A stretch of DNA of 64,000 nt from Gigantopelta aegis. Its lineage: Eukaryota; Mollusca; Gastropoda; Neomphalida; Peltospiridae. The stretch lies in NCBI RefSeq assembly GCF_016097555.1, contig NC_054704.1, positions 28,004,207 to 28,068,206 on the forward strand. The letters run 5' to 3'. Positions 21,462 through 34,592 of this stretch are shown piece by piece. The notes under the pieces were generated by a model. That model searched no databases and was not told the origin of the DNA. It worked only from the letters and a program-made list of their open reading frames with translations. Made by a program: the position numbers and the translations under genes. How positions within the stretch are numbered: the first letter of the stretch is position 1; each line of letters starts with the position of its first letter.

Positions 21462-21521
<60 letters not shown>
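21462..21521. repeat. (TG)n microsatellite
   Basis: About 30 TG units, directly next to dispersed repeat D. Confidence 0.95.
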
Positions 21522-21523
<2 letters not shown>

Positions 21524-22021
21524 GATAATTAACACTATCACAATTTGTTTTCTACAATTCTCTTAAGTAGTTTTAGTACCCTTGGATTTCAGGTTATCAG
21601 AGGCGGATCTATGGTCCCCCCTAAATTTTGTGATAGTTATAATTTTATTATATATTAATTTTCATTTTTACGACCCCCCTCCAAACCTCCCCTAAAGTTC
21701 CCTTGGCATTCCATCTCATGTCACTGACCCCATCCCCCCACCGCCTAAATGGCTTTTCTGGATCTGCCAATGGTTGTGGCCTCCAGAAAGTAAAAAAGGT
21801 CAGTCCCGCGTTCCGCATTTTAGGCAAGACAGCTAGATTTGGTTGGGGTCTTCAAGTCCTGTCCTGTTTCTATCAGAAGAAGATAGGCCTACCTGAGATA
21901 AATATTATGTTATATATACTCACAGCTTGGGGACAATTGCCTAACTCCTAGAAACACAAGAAGAATATTTCAACCGAGTAGAAACACTGCGTGTATGGTA
22001 AATACGCCTCAGCCTGTAGGT

Positions 22022-22500
22022 AGTACTAAACCAAATAACGTCCGGCTTGGTCGAAGTTCGAGGTGCACGGAACCTTTGATAGAGAAGTTAAAATCACAAG
22101 TCCTGATTGATAATAAATGTGAGTGTGTTGGTCGTAAAAAAGATTAGTTTCATCTGGGCAAAAATATATGCAATTTTATATCATCTAATATCACTGTGTT
22201 GAGTAGCCTTGTGCCTGAAACATGTATGGGGTACCTGTAAAACAAAATACTCAAATTTTGTGCGAAACTAGGGTGTTGTAAAAACATCTGGTTATACCGA
22301 AAATGAGCCATGAAAGGTACCATTTCTTCAGTTAATACTTTGAGGTAGGGGTTGCAGTACTAATATTTTGGGTCATAGTTTGGTTGATGCATTGCATATA
22401 ATGTTTTTAAACACAAACGTTAACATCGTCGCCTATGGGATTTTATTTGGTATAGTACACTCTGTATTATGAAATATTCGTAATATTTTTTCTTTTCGAG
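22022..22500. repeat. Block shared with DNA upstream of OAS-B (49,020-49,500)
   Basis: Runs collinearly with 49,020-49,500, with shared phrases aagttcgaggtgcac, gtagccttgtgc and gaaacatgtatggggtacc. In both places it lies 5' of a minus-strand OAS gene (5.4 kb from OAS-A exon 1, about 0.5 kb from OAS-B exon 1). Either a conserved promoter/5' region or a dispersed repeat; short similarity to dispersed repeat A favours the latter. Confidence 0.5.
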
Positions 22501-22670
22501 GAAGCGCGCGTGCTCGCCAAAAATAGTCTTCTGATTATATCCTACTTTCGTTTTATTGATAAGCACAAAGGTTAAAACAAAAGACACGATCACGAGTTCG
22601 GTGAGTCATAAAGATAACTTGACACCCTACTACGCTCTGAGCCGATTACGTGGAAACTGAGAAAGAAAGA

Positions 22671-22986
22671 CATGTTTTATTTAACAACGCACTCAACATA
22701 TTTTATTTTCGGTTATATGGCGTCAGACATATGTTTAAGGACCACACAGATATTGAGAGAGGAAACCCGCTGTCGCCACTTCATGGGCTACTCTTTCCTA
22801 TTAGCAGCAAGGGATCTTTTATATGCCCCATTCCACAGACAGGGTAGTACATACCACGGCCTTTGATATACCAGTCGTGGTGCACTGGCTGTAACGAGAA
22901 ATAGATCAATGGGCCCACCGACGGGGATCGATCCCACACCGACCGCGCATCGAGCGAACGCTGTACCACTGGGCTACGTCCCGCCC
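22671..22986 (-). mobile_element. Full-length tRNA-derived SINE
   Basis: On the minus strand it starts GGGGCGGGACGTAGCCCAGT (box A), has box-B-like GGGATCGATCCCC nearby, then the standard body and a tail of gttgttaaataaaacatg type. Same family as 11,862-12,185. The complete head and body fit a relatively recent copy. Confidence 0.88.
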
Positions 22987-23113
22987 CTTGAAACATAATG
23001 GTGTGATGAAAATAATATTAAGTAGGCCCGTAGGAATGATATGAAAAAATATACAAATGTAGCACACGCAAACTTGGTGGACGGGGCCCATAAGTATTAT
23101 TTTTATATTTTCA

Positions 23114-23354
<241 letters not shown>

Positions 23355-23885
23355 ATATTTTAATGTTTCCTCTGTACATATTTGTAATATGTGGAGATTT
23401 AAATTGCAGAACAGAAGATCTGCAATCTAAATGTGCAGAAGGGTCTGATTATGCTGAGGTATATTGTACAGATGATGATGGGAGTGAATCACACATAGGC
23501 TGTCATGACAAAAAGTCAGATGATAAGATATGTAATGATTTCGGCCATGAACTACTTGATATGTGTAGCAACGTTGATCTTTGATCTTTTAATTTTAAAT
23601 GGTCTGAACATGTTTGATGGCTCATACATATATATTTCTCAACAGGGTTGTAGTGTGATTGACTACTTTCTGATATCATCTATGCATATTTCTATTTGCT
23701 CTTCACTACATGTATCATTTCAAATATGGTCCAGTTGAAATGACGTTGTATGGTACTCCTAAATACCTAGATTGTTCTGATAATGAACCGAAAAAGTGTT
23801 AAGAAAAAATTGTATGGGATGATTCTAAGATAAGTGATTTTCAAAAGAATCTGGAAAATCATGATACACACGATGATTTTGTTAA

Positions 23886-24404
23886 AGGTAGACTAAACTC
23901 CAACAAGAGCCTTATGTGTTGGAAAGATGGATACCTGGACCACCAACACATACTGACACTTTAACAAATGAAAAACGCGTAATTTTAGATTTAATTAAAA
24001 AAAACGCATGATTATTCCTGCTAACTGGGGGCAGCCATTTTGTTTCGTTTTTGTGACGTCCGGTGGTATAGCTTGGGGCGAAGTGACGTCAGCTCCGTCT
24101 AACTTCTCTATTATGCACAGTGCAAACAAACGCTCTAATTTACGACAAAGCGCTTCGCTTTCATCAACCTGACTTGTAAAACAACAGAAATGATTTGATA
24201 GTATAATATACTATTTAACTAAATATATTTCAGTTTGTATCAATATAACGAAATGGAGTTATAGTATTTTTTCTTTTAAAAAATCCAAAGAAAAAATGCA
24301 TATTATTAGGCCTATTGGTAGGATACGTTCGAGCAAAAACGACCACTCACGATACCCAAGTGATAATTATCTCTTCTGGGTTTTTTTTTCTTCGTTTTTT
24401 TTTT

Positions 24405-24435
<31 letters not shown>

Positions 24436-24439
24436 GGGT

Positions 24440-24508
<69 letters not shown>

Positions 24509-25248
24509 AGAAATCTACGTAATTGGTCAGTTTTGTGATTTTATATGGGAAAGTCTACTTAATCAAGGGTTTTACAGAATTACTTACAGTAATAAAGCAG
24601 CAGGACGGCCGGTAAGGTCCATTACGATTTGAGGTTATCACACAATATGCTGTGATCTTAATAAAAGAGGCACTTCTTTTAGTGTGCCATGTCATGTCAT
24701 AGGGCTTTACCTGCACATTCAGAGAAAGCAGACACAGTGTCTGGGGGACCGTCTAAATATACACCTGCCAATCAAGGTACAGGCCACGGAAAAAAAATAC
24801 CAATTAACCAAGAAAACATTCCGACTATTATTTCAGTACGTGGGTTAATTTATATACAAAACATAATGCAGACTTTATTTCAACACTTTGACAAAGGTGG
24901 TTTATTTTGTATTGAAAAATAAACCACATATACACGATGCTATGTTACTGGGATGGATATTATTACAGAACATTGCGATGCATCCGCAAAAATCAGGTAT
25001 GTTTTGTTTCTTCAGTTCGAAGACTAATTCCCGACGTGACACGTTAGGTATTACGTAACCACCAGCTCGTCAGAGGGCGTATTCACTGAGATGGTACAAA
25101 ATGGCTGCACCCGTTATATATAATAGCCGTCACATTTAACCGTTTTATTAATTAACTATACGATTATACTTGTTGATATTAAGCAATAATGTGAATTATG
25201 TATCGTTGAATATGCATACCAGTCCAAAAGCCTTGCTTTAGCATTCCT
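23886..25248. mobile_element. TTAA-flanked nonautonomous element inside the LINE
   Basis: Flanked by TTAA at 23,882-23,885 and 25,249-25,252. Joining the flanks restores LINE reading (DDFV then KALR), which shows this is an insertion. The ends AGGTAGACTAAA and AGGAATGCTAAA (inverted) are short imperfect inverted repeats. TTAA sites suggest piggyBac-type transposition. No transposase is seen; the interior holds a poly-G tract. Confidence 0.6.
24398..24507. repeat. Poly-T/poly-G tract
   Basis: A run of T followed by about 92 G with one T interruption at about 24,439. Long enough for G-quadruplex formation on the plus strand. The exact length is doubtful, since such runs are often misassembled. 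Confidence 0.9.
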
Positions 25249-27552
25249 TTAAGGCCTTAAGAATGTGCTAAGTTTGATCATGCATTGGAAAGTTTTAATA
25301 ATTGGCTTTAAAAATGTGCATCATGTATGTATAAAACCTTCACTGATAGGGAGAAGAAGTTTGTTCCCATACATGCTTGGTTTGATAAAGAGTGTTACAA
25401 AATGCGAAAGGAAGCTAACTACTTTCTACGTAAATTTAAGAGATCAAAGTCAGTTGAAAATAAATTAATTTACTTAGGGAGACGAAGAGGCTATACGAAA
25501 CATATTTTAGAAAAGAAACGGACATACTGTGATAACAAACTACATTTGTTATTAGGCAATATTAATAATTCTAATATATTTTGGAAAGAAATTAAAAGGA
25601 TAAACTATAATGTATCTCAAAGAAATAGTATTAGTAAAGATCAGTGGCTTAAACACTTTAGAAATGTTTTAGAATGTCCGGCACAAAGAGATCAACATTA
25701 TAATGATGATATATTGCTAAATAATTATGATGAAAGTATTAATTTAAGTAATGATAAAGAACATCAAGCTATGAATCAAGTAATTACAAAAGAAGAAATT
25801 AATGTAGCTATTAAATCACTTAAAGGTGGGAAAGCAATGGGGATTGATGGTATAACGGCAGAATTATTGAAAGAATCACAGGTAGCTTTGATAAATTTCT
25901 AATACCTTTTCTTAATGGCGTTTTTGACAAGGGTATATATCCACAGGTTTGGGCTACATCAGTGATCATCACTCTGTATAAAAAGGGATCTATAAATAAC
26001 CCAGCTAATTATCGTGGTATCTATTTATTGTCTGTTATGAGTAAAATATATACGCACATTATAAATAAACGTTTAACTCACTGGGCTGAAAGTACAAGAA
26101 CACTTTTAGAAGAACAAGCAGGATTCAGAGATAATTACTCAACAACTGACCATATTTTTACACTATATGGCTTAATCCAAAAGAGATTGCTATCAGGTAC
26201 TAAGTTGTATGTGGCTTTTATTGATTTCAAGAAGGCTTTTGGCTCTGTTAATAGAAATATATTGTGGAATATTTTAAGAAATATTGGAATTCATGGTAAG
26301 ACAATGGATATGTTGAAAGCTATGTATGCATCTGTTAAGGCATGTGTCAGATATAATTCACATGAGTTTACAGATTTCTTTGAATGTCCCTTAGGTGTAA
26401 AACAGGCGTGTAAAATAAGCCCTCTGCTTTTTTTTTTTTTTTTTTTATATAAATGAATTAGCAAATGAAGTAATAGAGGGTGGTAAATATGGTGTACAAA
26501 TTCTACCTAACCTAAATGAGTTATTTTTGCTCCTTTTGGCAGATGATATAGTTTTGTTATCAATTACCCCTGGTGGACTGCAAACGCAAATTAATAATTT
26601 GAAGAAATCTGCTGATAGACTTTATCTGACAGCGAATTTAGATAAGACTAATATTGTTGTTTTTAGAAATGGTGGGTACCTTTCTGCTAGAGAAAAATAG
26701 AAATATGGAAACCTTGAAATCAAAGTTGTAAATAGTTATAAATACCTTGGTATGAATTTCACTACGAAACTTAGTAGAAATTTGGTATTACAACATACTC
26801 TGTCAAAAGCAAAAGGAGCTGTTATTCAAATTATAAGATCATTATATAAATTGGGTTCATTTAATAGTAAAATATGTTTTAAACTGTTCGACTGACAAGT
26901 TATGCCTATGTTAACATACTCATCAGAAGTATGGGGCCTTTCCAGTCTTCCTGAAATTGAAAAGGTACATTTATTTGCATATAAACGTTTTTTATGTGTT
27001 CTCTCACAAACCCCAAATCTAATGGTATATTCTGAGACTGGTCGTTATCCCCATTACATTACATCAAAGCTGTTAAATATTGGACACGTCTGTTACAGCT
27101 ACCTTCTTCTAGGCTATGTAAACAAACATACTTAATGCTTTATAATTTTTGTTGCAAAGGTAAAAATAATTGGGCAAGTCAGTTGGAAAATATTTTATGC
27201 CGTAGTGGCTTTGGCTATGCCTGGCTAGTTCAAGAAATTCGTGATGTTAAAATATTTCTAAAAACTTTAAAACTTAGACTAACAGACGTATATTTACAAG
27301 AATGGTTAACAGATATAAATAGTAGTGATAGATATGAAATATATAGAACTTTTAAATCAACTATACTTTTAGAAAAACATTTGGATTGGAATATACATCA
27401 TTTTAGAAATGCACTCACGAGATTTAGATTAGGTTATACAATTATTAACACTCATAGAAATAGATAGACATGACTTGCCCAAACAGTGTCACTATTGTGA
27501 TGACATATTGGAAGATGAATTCCATTTTTGTTTATATGTCCATTATATAGGG

Positions 27553-28138
27553 TGTAGTGGTCAAATAATCGGGTTTAAATTAATTAACTGTGTTGTGAAG
27601 TTCGCTAGAGTACTTTTAGTTATTTGAGGGAAAATTCCGCTTTCGTTTAATTTTATTGTCGATTATATATCACCCGTTGATTTACCATGGACCAAGGGAG
27701 ATAATTCTAACGTAATGGCAACCAACCATGTGCAGACGACCAAGATTAAAGAACGCCTAAAACAATGGTAAAGAAAATATACATGTCATCCCCACGTTTA
27801 ATATAAATCTTTTGATTTTCTATGTAACAAACTTCCTTTATGTTTCTTACGTTATTGATTTTAACGTTATATATATATATGTCAAAAACACATTTTTATA
27901 TGTCACATGGTTGGCTCGATTGTACCGTAAATTACCGTAAATGTTGTAATTACAAAATAGTGAATATATAATTTTCTAGTATTATTAATGTATTAATATA
28001 AAAAAGACACAGTATTTAGTTTTTTTTATATTTTATATCTTTCAGTCAATCTGTATTTTGGATCCCTAAGAATAAGAAAACAATTCATAAACAAGAATAA
28101 AGAACTTCAGTTTGAACACATGTGCTTGGTTGTCAACA
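27553..28138 (+). repeat. BEL 5' LTR
   Basis: Begins TGTAGTGGTCAAATAATCGG and ends GGTTGTCAACA, the TG...CA termini of LTR elements. Matches 31,877-32,462 along its whole length. Confidence 0.92.
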
Positions 28139-28994
28139 GCATTGACATTGTTATTTAACCATGGATAGTGAAGAAGATACAGAAACAAGTGAGCGTGGCG
28201 AAGAAACAAGAAGAAACAAGATAAAAAAAAATGACTGAAAAGGGGTTACAGTGTAGTAAAGAAATAAAATCTAAAAAGATTGATAATGTATTTAAGCAAC
28301 TTAAGAAAGAATATCAACATGTTGATAGTGCAATGACCTCGTGTGACTTTTCCAAGGAATGTTCGTTGTGCATATGCAAAGTGGCTTAAATTACTTGATA
28401 ATTTATATGAAGTTCGCGAAGAATATGCAGATCTTCTTGAAGAACCGGACCGTTCCAGATTCAAGAACGAGTGTAGTGGCCAAGATCGTATTCTATTAAA
28501 GTTAAAAGCATCTGTAGATCAATACTTCATGAGAACTGTGAAGAGAAAGTGAAGAATGGGCACAGATCAGTAATGCTTCATCTAGGAAAGGTTCCATAAT
28601 ATCAAGAGGCAGCCATTCATCTTTGGCAAGCTCGATATCCTCCGCAAAGCTGCAGGAAAGTCAAAGAAAGGCAGAGCTTATGGCTAAGGCCAAGGCGTTG
28701 AAAGAGAAGCAAAGATTAGAAGTCGCTAAATTGGAAATCAAAATGAGAGAAGAGGAACTTGAGCTACAAACACAAATTGATATTTCAGAGGCGAAATCTA
28801 AGGTTCTTGACAGTTTTGAAAGCGGACAGAACATAACTGGTAACGAAACACGATTTCCATTGACTCCTGTGGAAAAAACTTCTGAGTTTGAGCATGCTAA
28901 CATTATAGATAATTCATTTGGACAAGTAACTGATAGAACCAAACTTAATTCCAAGGCATCGCCATTCGTGCCAGTGGATTGAAATGTACTACGT

Positions 28995-31655
28995 ATGCAG
29001 ACGGACACAGATTCTAATGTGATCAAGTCAGTTGTGCAACAGCTTCGAAAACCTATCCCAGACATACAAAAGTTTAGTGGTGATCCGCTTCAATACAGTC
29101 ATACTGTAATGAAAAGCATACCCACTGAAGAAAGAGCCAAAGAAGTGAAAACATTGAACCTTGAGTGTGAAAAGCTTCCCAGTGAACGTGCTCTAGGAGT
29201 ATTCTGGTTCGTAGAATCCGACTCTCTCGGGTTCAAGATATGCGAAAGAATCCAACGAAATACAAGAAGGGAAATCCTGTCAGTTATTAGCAGTGTGTAC
29301 GATCCTCTTGGGTTCGCCGCGCCATTCATATTGACTGCCAAACAACTTCTCCAAAGTCTGTGCAAAAGAGACATTGGATGGGATGATGAGATAGACTGTG
29401 TGAGCCTAAAGCTGTGGCAAAAGTGGCAAGAGGATCTGCCTAATCTCGTAAAGATTCAGATACAGCGATGTTACAAGCCAAAAAACTTTGGCCGGGTAGT
29501 GCTGTGTCAACTGCATATGTTTACTGATGCAAGTGACTGTGGTTATGGTGTGGTAGCCTATCTCCGTTTGATGAACGTGGACAATGATGTTCACTGTGCT
29601 CTAATTATGGCCAAGTCAAGAGTGGCTCCGTTGAAAAAAATAACAATACCACGTATGGAACTTACCGCTGCAACTGTTGGCGTTCGACTGTGTAAGGTAA
29701 TAACTGATGAACTTCAATACAACATTGATGAAACCTTCTTTTGGACCGACAGCATGTCTGTTCTAAGGTACATTGCCAACAACACTTCAAGGTTCCAAAC
29801 ATTCGTGGCTAATCGCGTTGCGCTTATCAGAGAAGGTACACAGGTGAGACAGTGGAGATACATAAATTCTAAATGTAATCCAGCTGATTGTGCATCAAGA
29901 GGCATGAGTTTTGACAAGTTCCTGCAGCATAAACAGTGGTTTGAGGGACCAACTTTCCTATGGAAGCCACAGAAAGATTGGCCGCAAGAAATTGACATAC
30001 CATGCACCATTCCTAATGACGATCCTGAAGTCAAGAAGTCCGTAAACTGCGTACTAACAAATGGAACCAACATAATTGATAAAGTTATCAATTATTACTC
30101 AAGCTGGAGTAAGCTGAAAAGGGCAGTTGGTTGGATCATTCTGATAATGAACAGACTGCACCAAAAGGCTGTTGAGCGTAAACAGCTCTACACTGAATTA
30201 AAAATGACCGAGACCAATCCTGTTCTCAGGTGTAATCTTGTTCAAAAGAAATTGGAAACAACCAAGATCCCAGATGATGTGAGTTGTGAAAATGTGTTGA
30301 CAACAGATACACTTGAGAAGGCTGAAATGGCTCTGATTCAACATGTTCAAGCTCAGCACTTTCACAAAGAGCTAAGAGCTATGACAGATAAAGAATCTAA
30401 GAAAGATTTAAACAAGGGAGTTGGGGAAAATAGTCCTTTGTATAAGCTAGATCCCTTTCTAAGTGACGGTGTTATTCGAGTGGGAGGACGTCTTGAAAGG
30501 GCTCAAATTCAATATGATATGAAACATCCCGTTGTGTTACCCAAGAACTGTGTTGTGTCAAAGTTGATCTTAGAAGAGATTCATAGATTAGTTGGACATA
30601 TGCTTTCTCTCTTGAGACAAAGGCACTGGATTCTTGGAGCAAGAACTAGTATCAAAGGAATTGTGTCAAAGTGTGTCATATGCCGAAAATATAAAGCCCC
30701 ACCAGGTGAACAGAAAATGGCAGACCTTCCCGAAGAGCGTCTGAAACCAGACTTGCCACCTTTCTCGCATGTCGGCATGGACTATTTCGGACCATTTCAA
30801 GTGAAACGTGGACGTAGCTGTGTTAAAAGATATGGAGTTATATTCACATGTTTAAATATTCGTGCTGTCCATCTTGAAGTTGCAAGTAGCTTGGATACCG
30901 ATTCGTGCATTAACGCTATAAGAAGGTTCATCGCTAGGCGCGGATCGCCTAAACTCATCAGATCAGATAATGGTACCAACCTAGTTGGAAGTGAGAGAGA
31001 ATTCCGAGAAGAACTTTCCAATCTAAACCAGACAAAGCTGCATTCATCACTTCTTAAAAAGGGAATTGATTGGTACTTCAATACCCCTGCGGCGTCTCAC
31101 CATGGTGGTGTTTGGGAACGCATGATTCGTTCTGTGAGAAAAATTCTTTATTCGATCATGCAAGAGCAAACCGTGAAATTAGATGATGAATGTCTTTATA
31201 CCCTCCTTTGTGAAGTCGAGGCAATTTTAAATGGCAGGCCTATCACAGACGTGCCATGTGACCCGCATGACCTGTCACCACTCACTCCTAATCACCTCTT
31301 CTTGCTGCGGTCTGGTGACAAGATGCCTCCGGGAGTGTTCAACAAAGCTGATACATACTGTCGACGGTGGTGGCGTCAAGTCCAATACTTGGCGGATGTA
31401 TTTTGGAAACGATGGATTAGGGAGTATCTACCCCTACTGCAAGATAGACAAAAGTGGTTGACTAGAAAAAGAAATCTTGCTGTTGGAGACATTGTGCTTG
31501 TGATGGACAGTTCACCAAGGAATGCCTGGTCACTCGGCCGGATTACTGAAGTTGTTATCGACAAGAAAGGACTTGTGCGAACAGTGAAACTGAAAACGGC
31601 TTCTTCTGAACTTGTCCGTCCCATCGACAAACTTTGTGTCATAGTATCTCAGTAA
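28995..31655 (+). CDS. BEL/Pao pol remnant: RNase H and integrase
   Basis: A long frame with BEL/Pao-type parts in order: the C-terminal side of the reverse transcriptase region, an RNase H-like segment with FTDASDCGYGVVAY and IPRMELTAA, an integrase zinc-binding part (CVICRKYK), the integrase core (VGMDYFGPF, IRSDNGTNLVG, HHGGVWERMIRSV) and a C-terminal domain with VGDIVLVMD. These families copy and insert the element's cDNA. The element as a whole is treated as a broken fossil. A purine-rich stretch before 31,877 may be the polypurine tract. Confidence 0.85.
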   Translation: MQTDTDSNVIKSVVQQLRKPIPDIQKFSGDPLQYSHTVMKSIPTEERAKEVKTLNLECEKLPSERALGVFWFVESDSLGFKICERIQRNTRREILSVISSVYDPLGFAAPFILTAKQLLQSLCKRDIGWDDEIDCVSLKLWQKWQEDLPNLVKIQIQRCYKPKNFGRVVLCQLHMFTDASDCGYGVVAYLRLMNVDNDVHCALIMAKSRVAPLKKITIPRMELTAATVGVRLCKVITDELQYNIDETFFWTDSMSVLRYIANNTSRFQTFVANRVALIREGTQVRQWRYINSKCNPADCASRGMSFDKFLQHKQWFEGPTFLWKPQKDWPQEIDIPCTIPNDDPEVKKSVNCVLTNGTNIIDKVINYYSSWSKLKRAVGWIILIMNRLHQKAVERKQLYTELKMTETNPVLRCNLVQKKLETTKIPDDVSCENVLTTDTLEKAEMALIQHVQAQHFHKELRAMTDKESKKDLNKGVGENSPLYKLDPFLSDGVIRVGGRLERAQIQYDMKHPVVLPKNCVVSKLILEEIHRLVGHMLSLLRQRHWILGARTSIKGIVSKCVICRKYKAPPGEQKMADLPEERLKPDLPPFSHVGMDYFGPFQVKRGRSCVKRYGVIFTCLNIRAVHLEVASSLDTDSCINAIRRFIARRGSPKLIRSDNGTNLVGSEREFREELSNLNQTKLHSSLLKKGIDWYFNTPAASHHGGVWERMIRSVRKILYSIMQEQTVKLDDECLYTLLCEVEAILNGRPITDVPCDPHDLSPLTPNHLFLLRSGDKMPPGVFNKADTYCRRWWRQVQYLADVFWKRWIREYLPLLQDRQKWLTRKRNLAVGDIVLVMDSSPRNAWSLGRITEVVIDKKGLVRTVKLKTASSELVRPIDKLCVIVSQ

Positions 31656-31876
31656 AACTGAACTTGCCCTTCCCATTGGCAAACTGTGTGTCATTGTGTC
31701 AGGATAACTTGGAACTTGAAATTTCAGAAGTGCTTTAAGAACACTAAAGTTATTTGATTATTTGACTTTAATAACTTTATTGTAAGGGTTTATTATTTGA
31801 CGTTAGTGGTTTGTTATTTGACCAGATATTTGTGTTATAATTGTACCTTTAGTATGTTACAATTAGGAGGCCGGAT

Positions 31877-32462
31877 TGTAGTGGTCAAATAATCGGGTTT
31901 AAATTAATTAACTGTGTTGTGAAGTTCGCTAGAGTACTTTTAGTTATTTGAGGGAAAATTCCGCTTTCGTTTAATTTTATTGTCGATTATATATCACCCG
32001 TTGCTTTACCATGGGCCAAGGGAGATAATTCTAACGAAATGGCAACCAACCATGTGCAGACGACCAATATTAAAGAACGCCTAAAACAATGGTAAAGAAA
32101 ATATACATGTCATCCCCACGTTTAATATAAATCTTTTGATTTTCTATGTAACAAACTTCCTTTATGTTTCTTAGGTTATTGATTTTAACGTTATATATAT
32201 ATATATGTAAAAACACATTTTTATATGTCACATGGTTGGCTCGAATGTACCGTAAATTACCGTAAGTGTTGTAATTACAAAATAGTGAATATATAACTTT
32301 CTAGTATTATTAATGTATTAATATAAAAAAGACACAGTATTTAGTTCTTTTATATTTTATATCTTTCAGTCAATCTGTATTTTGGATCCCTAAGAATAAG
32401 AAAACAATTCATGAACAAGAATAAAGAACTTCAGTTTGAACACATGTGCTTGGTTGTCAACA
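31877..32462 (+). repeat. BEL 3' LTR
   Basis: Same TG...CA borders as the 5' LTR, about 2% different by eye. The LINE 3' end resumes directly after the flanking AGGG. Confidence 0.92.
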
Positions 32463-32761
32463 AAGGGATTTAACAATAAAATATCTGTCTCCAAAATACA
32501 GGTGTCATCCCAGTAGATTAAAATTATAATTTTATTAAATACAGCATGTCATACACAGAAGTGGAATTTAAGTAAATTTATATGTGAAGCACTTAGAATT
32601 TGGAAAGTATTCTGTAATAGTTAATTCAAGTCATTTGGTTAGTATGCATAGATATTATGATTGATCTTCATATTGCATATGTATGTGTTGATGTCTGCGC
32701 TAATCTTTTCTTGTAACAGGGTGTTCAACCCTAACAATGAAAATAAAGAAATAAATAAAAT

Positions 32762-32868
32762 ACTCTGTATAATAATAAATAAAATATAAAGTATTTTCTG
32801 AAAATAATGTTGCTATAGAGGATCTGGAGAAGGCACACATACTCACTCTCTCACTCACTCATTCACTC
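32762..32868. repeat. Orphan copy of OAS-A intron 2 block
   Basis: Matches 9,228-9,335 almost base for base, including gctatagaggatctggagaa. It starts where the LINE tail ends. No OAS exon is found nearby, so it is a stray remnant of another duplicated copy. Confidence 0.8.
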
Positions 32869-33963
32869 ATTTTACTAGGATGTATTTCTAAAAGGTACGT
32901 ACAAGAACTAAATGTAGTCTTAATTGTCACATGAAGACATTTGTCATAAGCTTCTCTGGGCATGGAAATAATGGATATAATATACAGACATAAATATTCT
33001 CAGTACGAAGCTGTAGGCTTCAACAACATGTGGCATTCTTTATTTTTAGAAGACATGGTACCTTTAAGACCACCATGGCTAATACACACCAAACGGCCAA
33101 CACCACGCATCTAGCATTCTGGTGCTTGCTTTAACGCTTATTGCAGTCTGAAATGTGGGCTGTGTATTCCAAGTAGTTTTGGATAAATGGTAATTTTGCT
33201 AAGCATTGTAGGTGTTAAATTTAGCTCAAAATTGCTGCCATCTTTTGTCCTGTGTTTCAAGTCCTATTATTCCAGTAAATACTGTAGCCTACATAGAAAG
33301 CTGTATGTGCACTAAGAAAGTTAAATATGTCTGATACATAGCAGTCTGGTAGTTTTAAGCAGTCATACTTATTGCTTAGAGACATTTCAAAAAATACATT
33401 TTATCTTACAAGCAATTATTTTTGAGACACAAAAACAGTCTTATATTTATTACACACATTTAACTTTGTTCTGTCTAGTCCATCCCAATTTCTGTATAAA
33501 TTTTAAATATTACAACTATGTGATGATTAATTATGAAACAACATCCTTCTAAAATCAAAACCAATGTGGGTATACAGTTAAAATCTTGAAACTGGTCTCA
33601 TCTTATAGCTAATAGTATATGTAGTTTGTGTACAAAATTTCATTATCCATATATGTCTTTCTTAGAAAATTTATTTTTAATTATGTATGATTTTAGCACT
33701 CATGAAGCATTCACAAGTGCAAATAGGGTGGTGTTGACAGGGGGGTATGTTAAATGTATGTACTGTAAGTGTTTTAAGGTCTCAAAAATGGCTGCTCTGA
33801 AGCTAAAATGGTATTTTAAAGATTTTCGGTTCTCTCTAGGCATTCAGTTTAATTACGGAATATAAGTCAGCTATATATTACAACTTCATAACATACTTTT
33901 CTATGTACATTATTTCCTGGGATAATGAGACTTGAAATATAGCACGAAAATGTAACATCTACT

Positions 33964-33967
<4 letters not shown>
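32869..33967. other. Unassigned spacer
   Basis: AT-rich DNA with no coding frame, repeat family or RNA gene that I recognise. It lies between the orphan intron block and the simple-repeat mosaic. Confidence 0.5.
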
Positions 33968-34012
<45 letters not shown>

Positions 34013-34359
34013 CACACACCACACACACACAGACACACTCATACACACCACACATACACAACCACAGACACATACACACACAGACACACACACCATACAC
34101 ACACAGACACACACCATACACACACACCAAACACACAGAGATACACACACACAGAGACACATACCACACACACACACACACAGACACACATGCACACCAT
34201 ACACAAACAGCACACTCACATAGCTACAGACACACGCACACACAGACAGAGAGACACACACACACATACAGAGAGAGAGAGAGAGAGATACACGCGCGCA
34301 CACACGCACACACACACACAGAGACGCACACACATACACAGAGACACATACACACGTAG

Positions 34360-34396
<37 letters not shown>

Positions 34397-34592
34397 CATA
34401 TGCACACAGACACACTCACTCTCACACACACAGACACACACATACAGAGACACACGCACACATACACACACACACATAGAGAGATACACACACAGACACA
34501 CACACACACACACAGAGACACACACACACACAGAGACACACACAGAGAGAGAGAGACACACACACAGACACACACAGAGAGACACACACACA
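33968..34592. repeat. TA / CA / GA simple-repeat mosaic
   Basis: (TA)n to about 34,008, then about 580 bp of CACACA, CAGACA, CATACA and GAGAGA blocks. The long open frames on both strands here are repeat artefacts. It lies about 390 bp before duplication unit 2 begins. Confidence 0.95.

Larger units (their letters stand above)
27553..32463 (+). mobile_element. BEL/Pao LTR retrotransposon fossil
   Basis: Two direct LTRs of about 586 bp flank an internal region with a gag-like coiled-coil stretch (about 28,160-28,980) and a pol region ending at 31,655. It sits in the LINE, flanked by AGGG (27,549-27,552 and 32,464-32,467). The LTRs differ at about a dozen sites by eye, near 2%, so the insertion is fairly young. 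Parts of pol expected for the family are not seen; it looks broken, with at least a couple of breaks. Confidence 0.88.

Noticed and set aside
24296-24632. Glycine-rich protein
   Set aside because: Translation of the poly-G tract only.
28623-28982. Coiled-coil host protein
   Set aside because: It lies between the two LTRs of the BEL element in gag position, so it is part of that element.
30581-31081. Minus-strand genes in the BEL region
   Set aside because: They overlap the pol frame in antisense and resemble nothing known.
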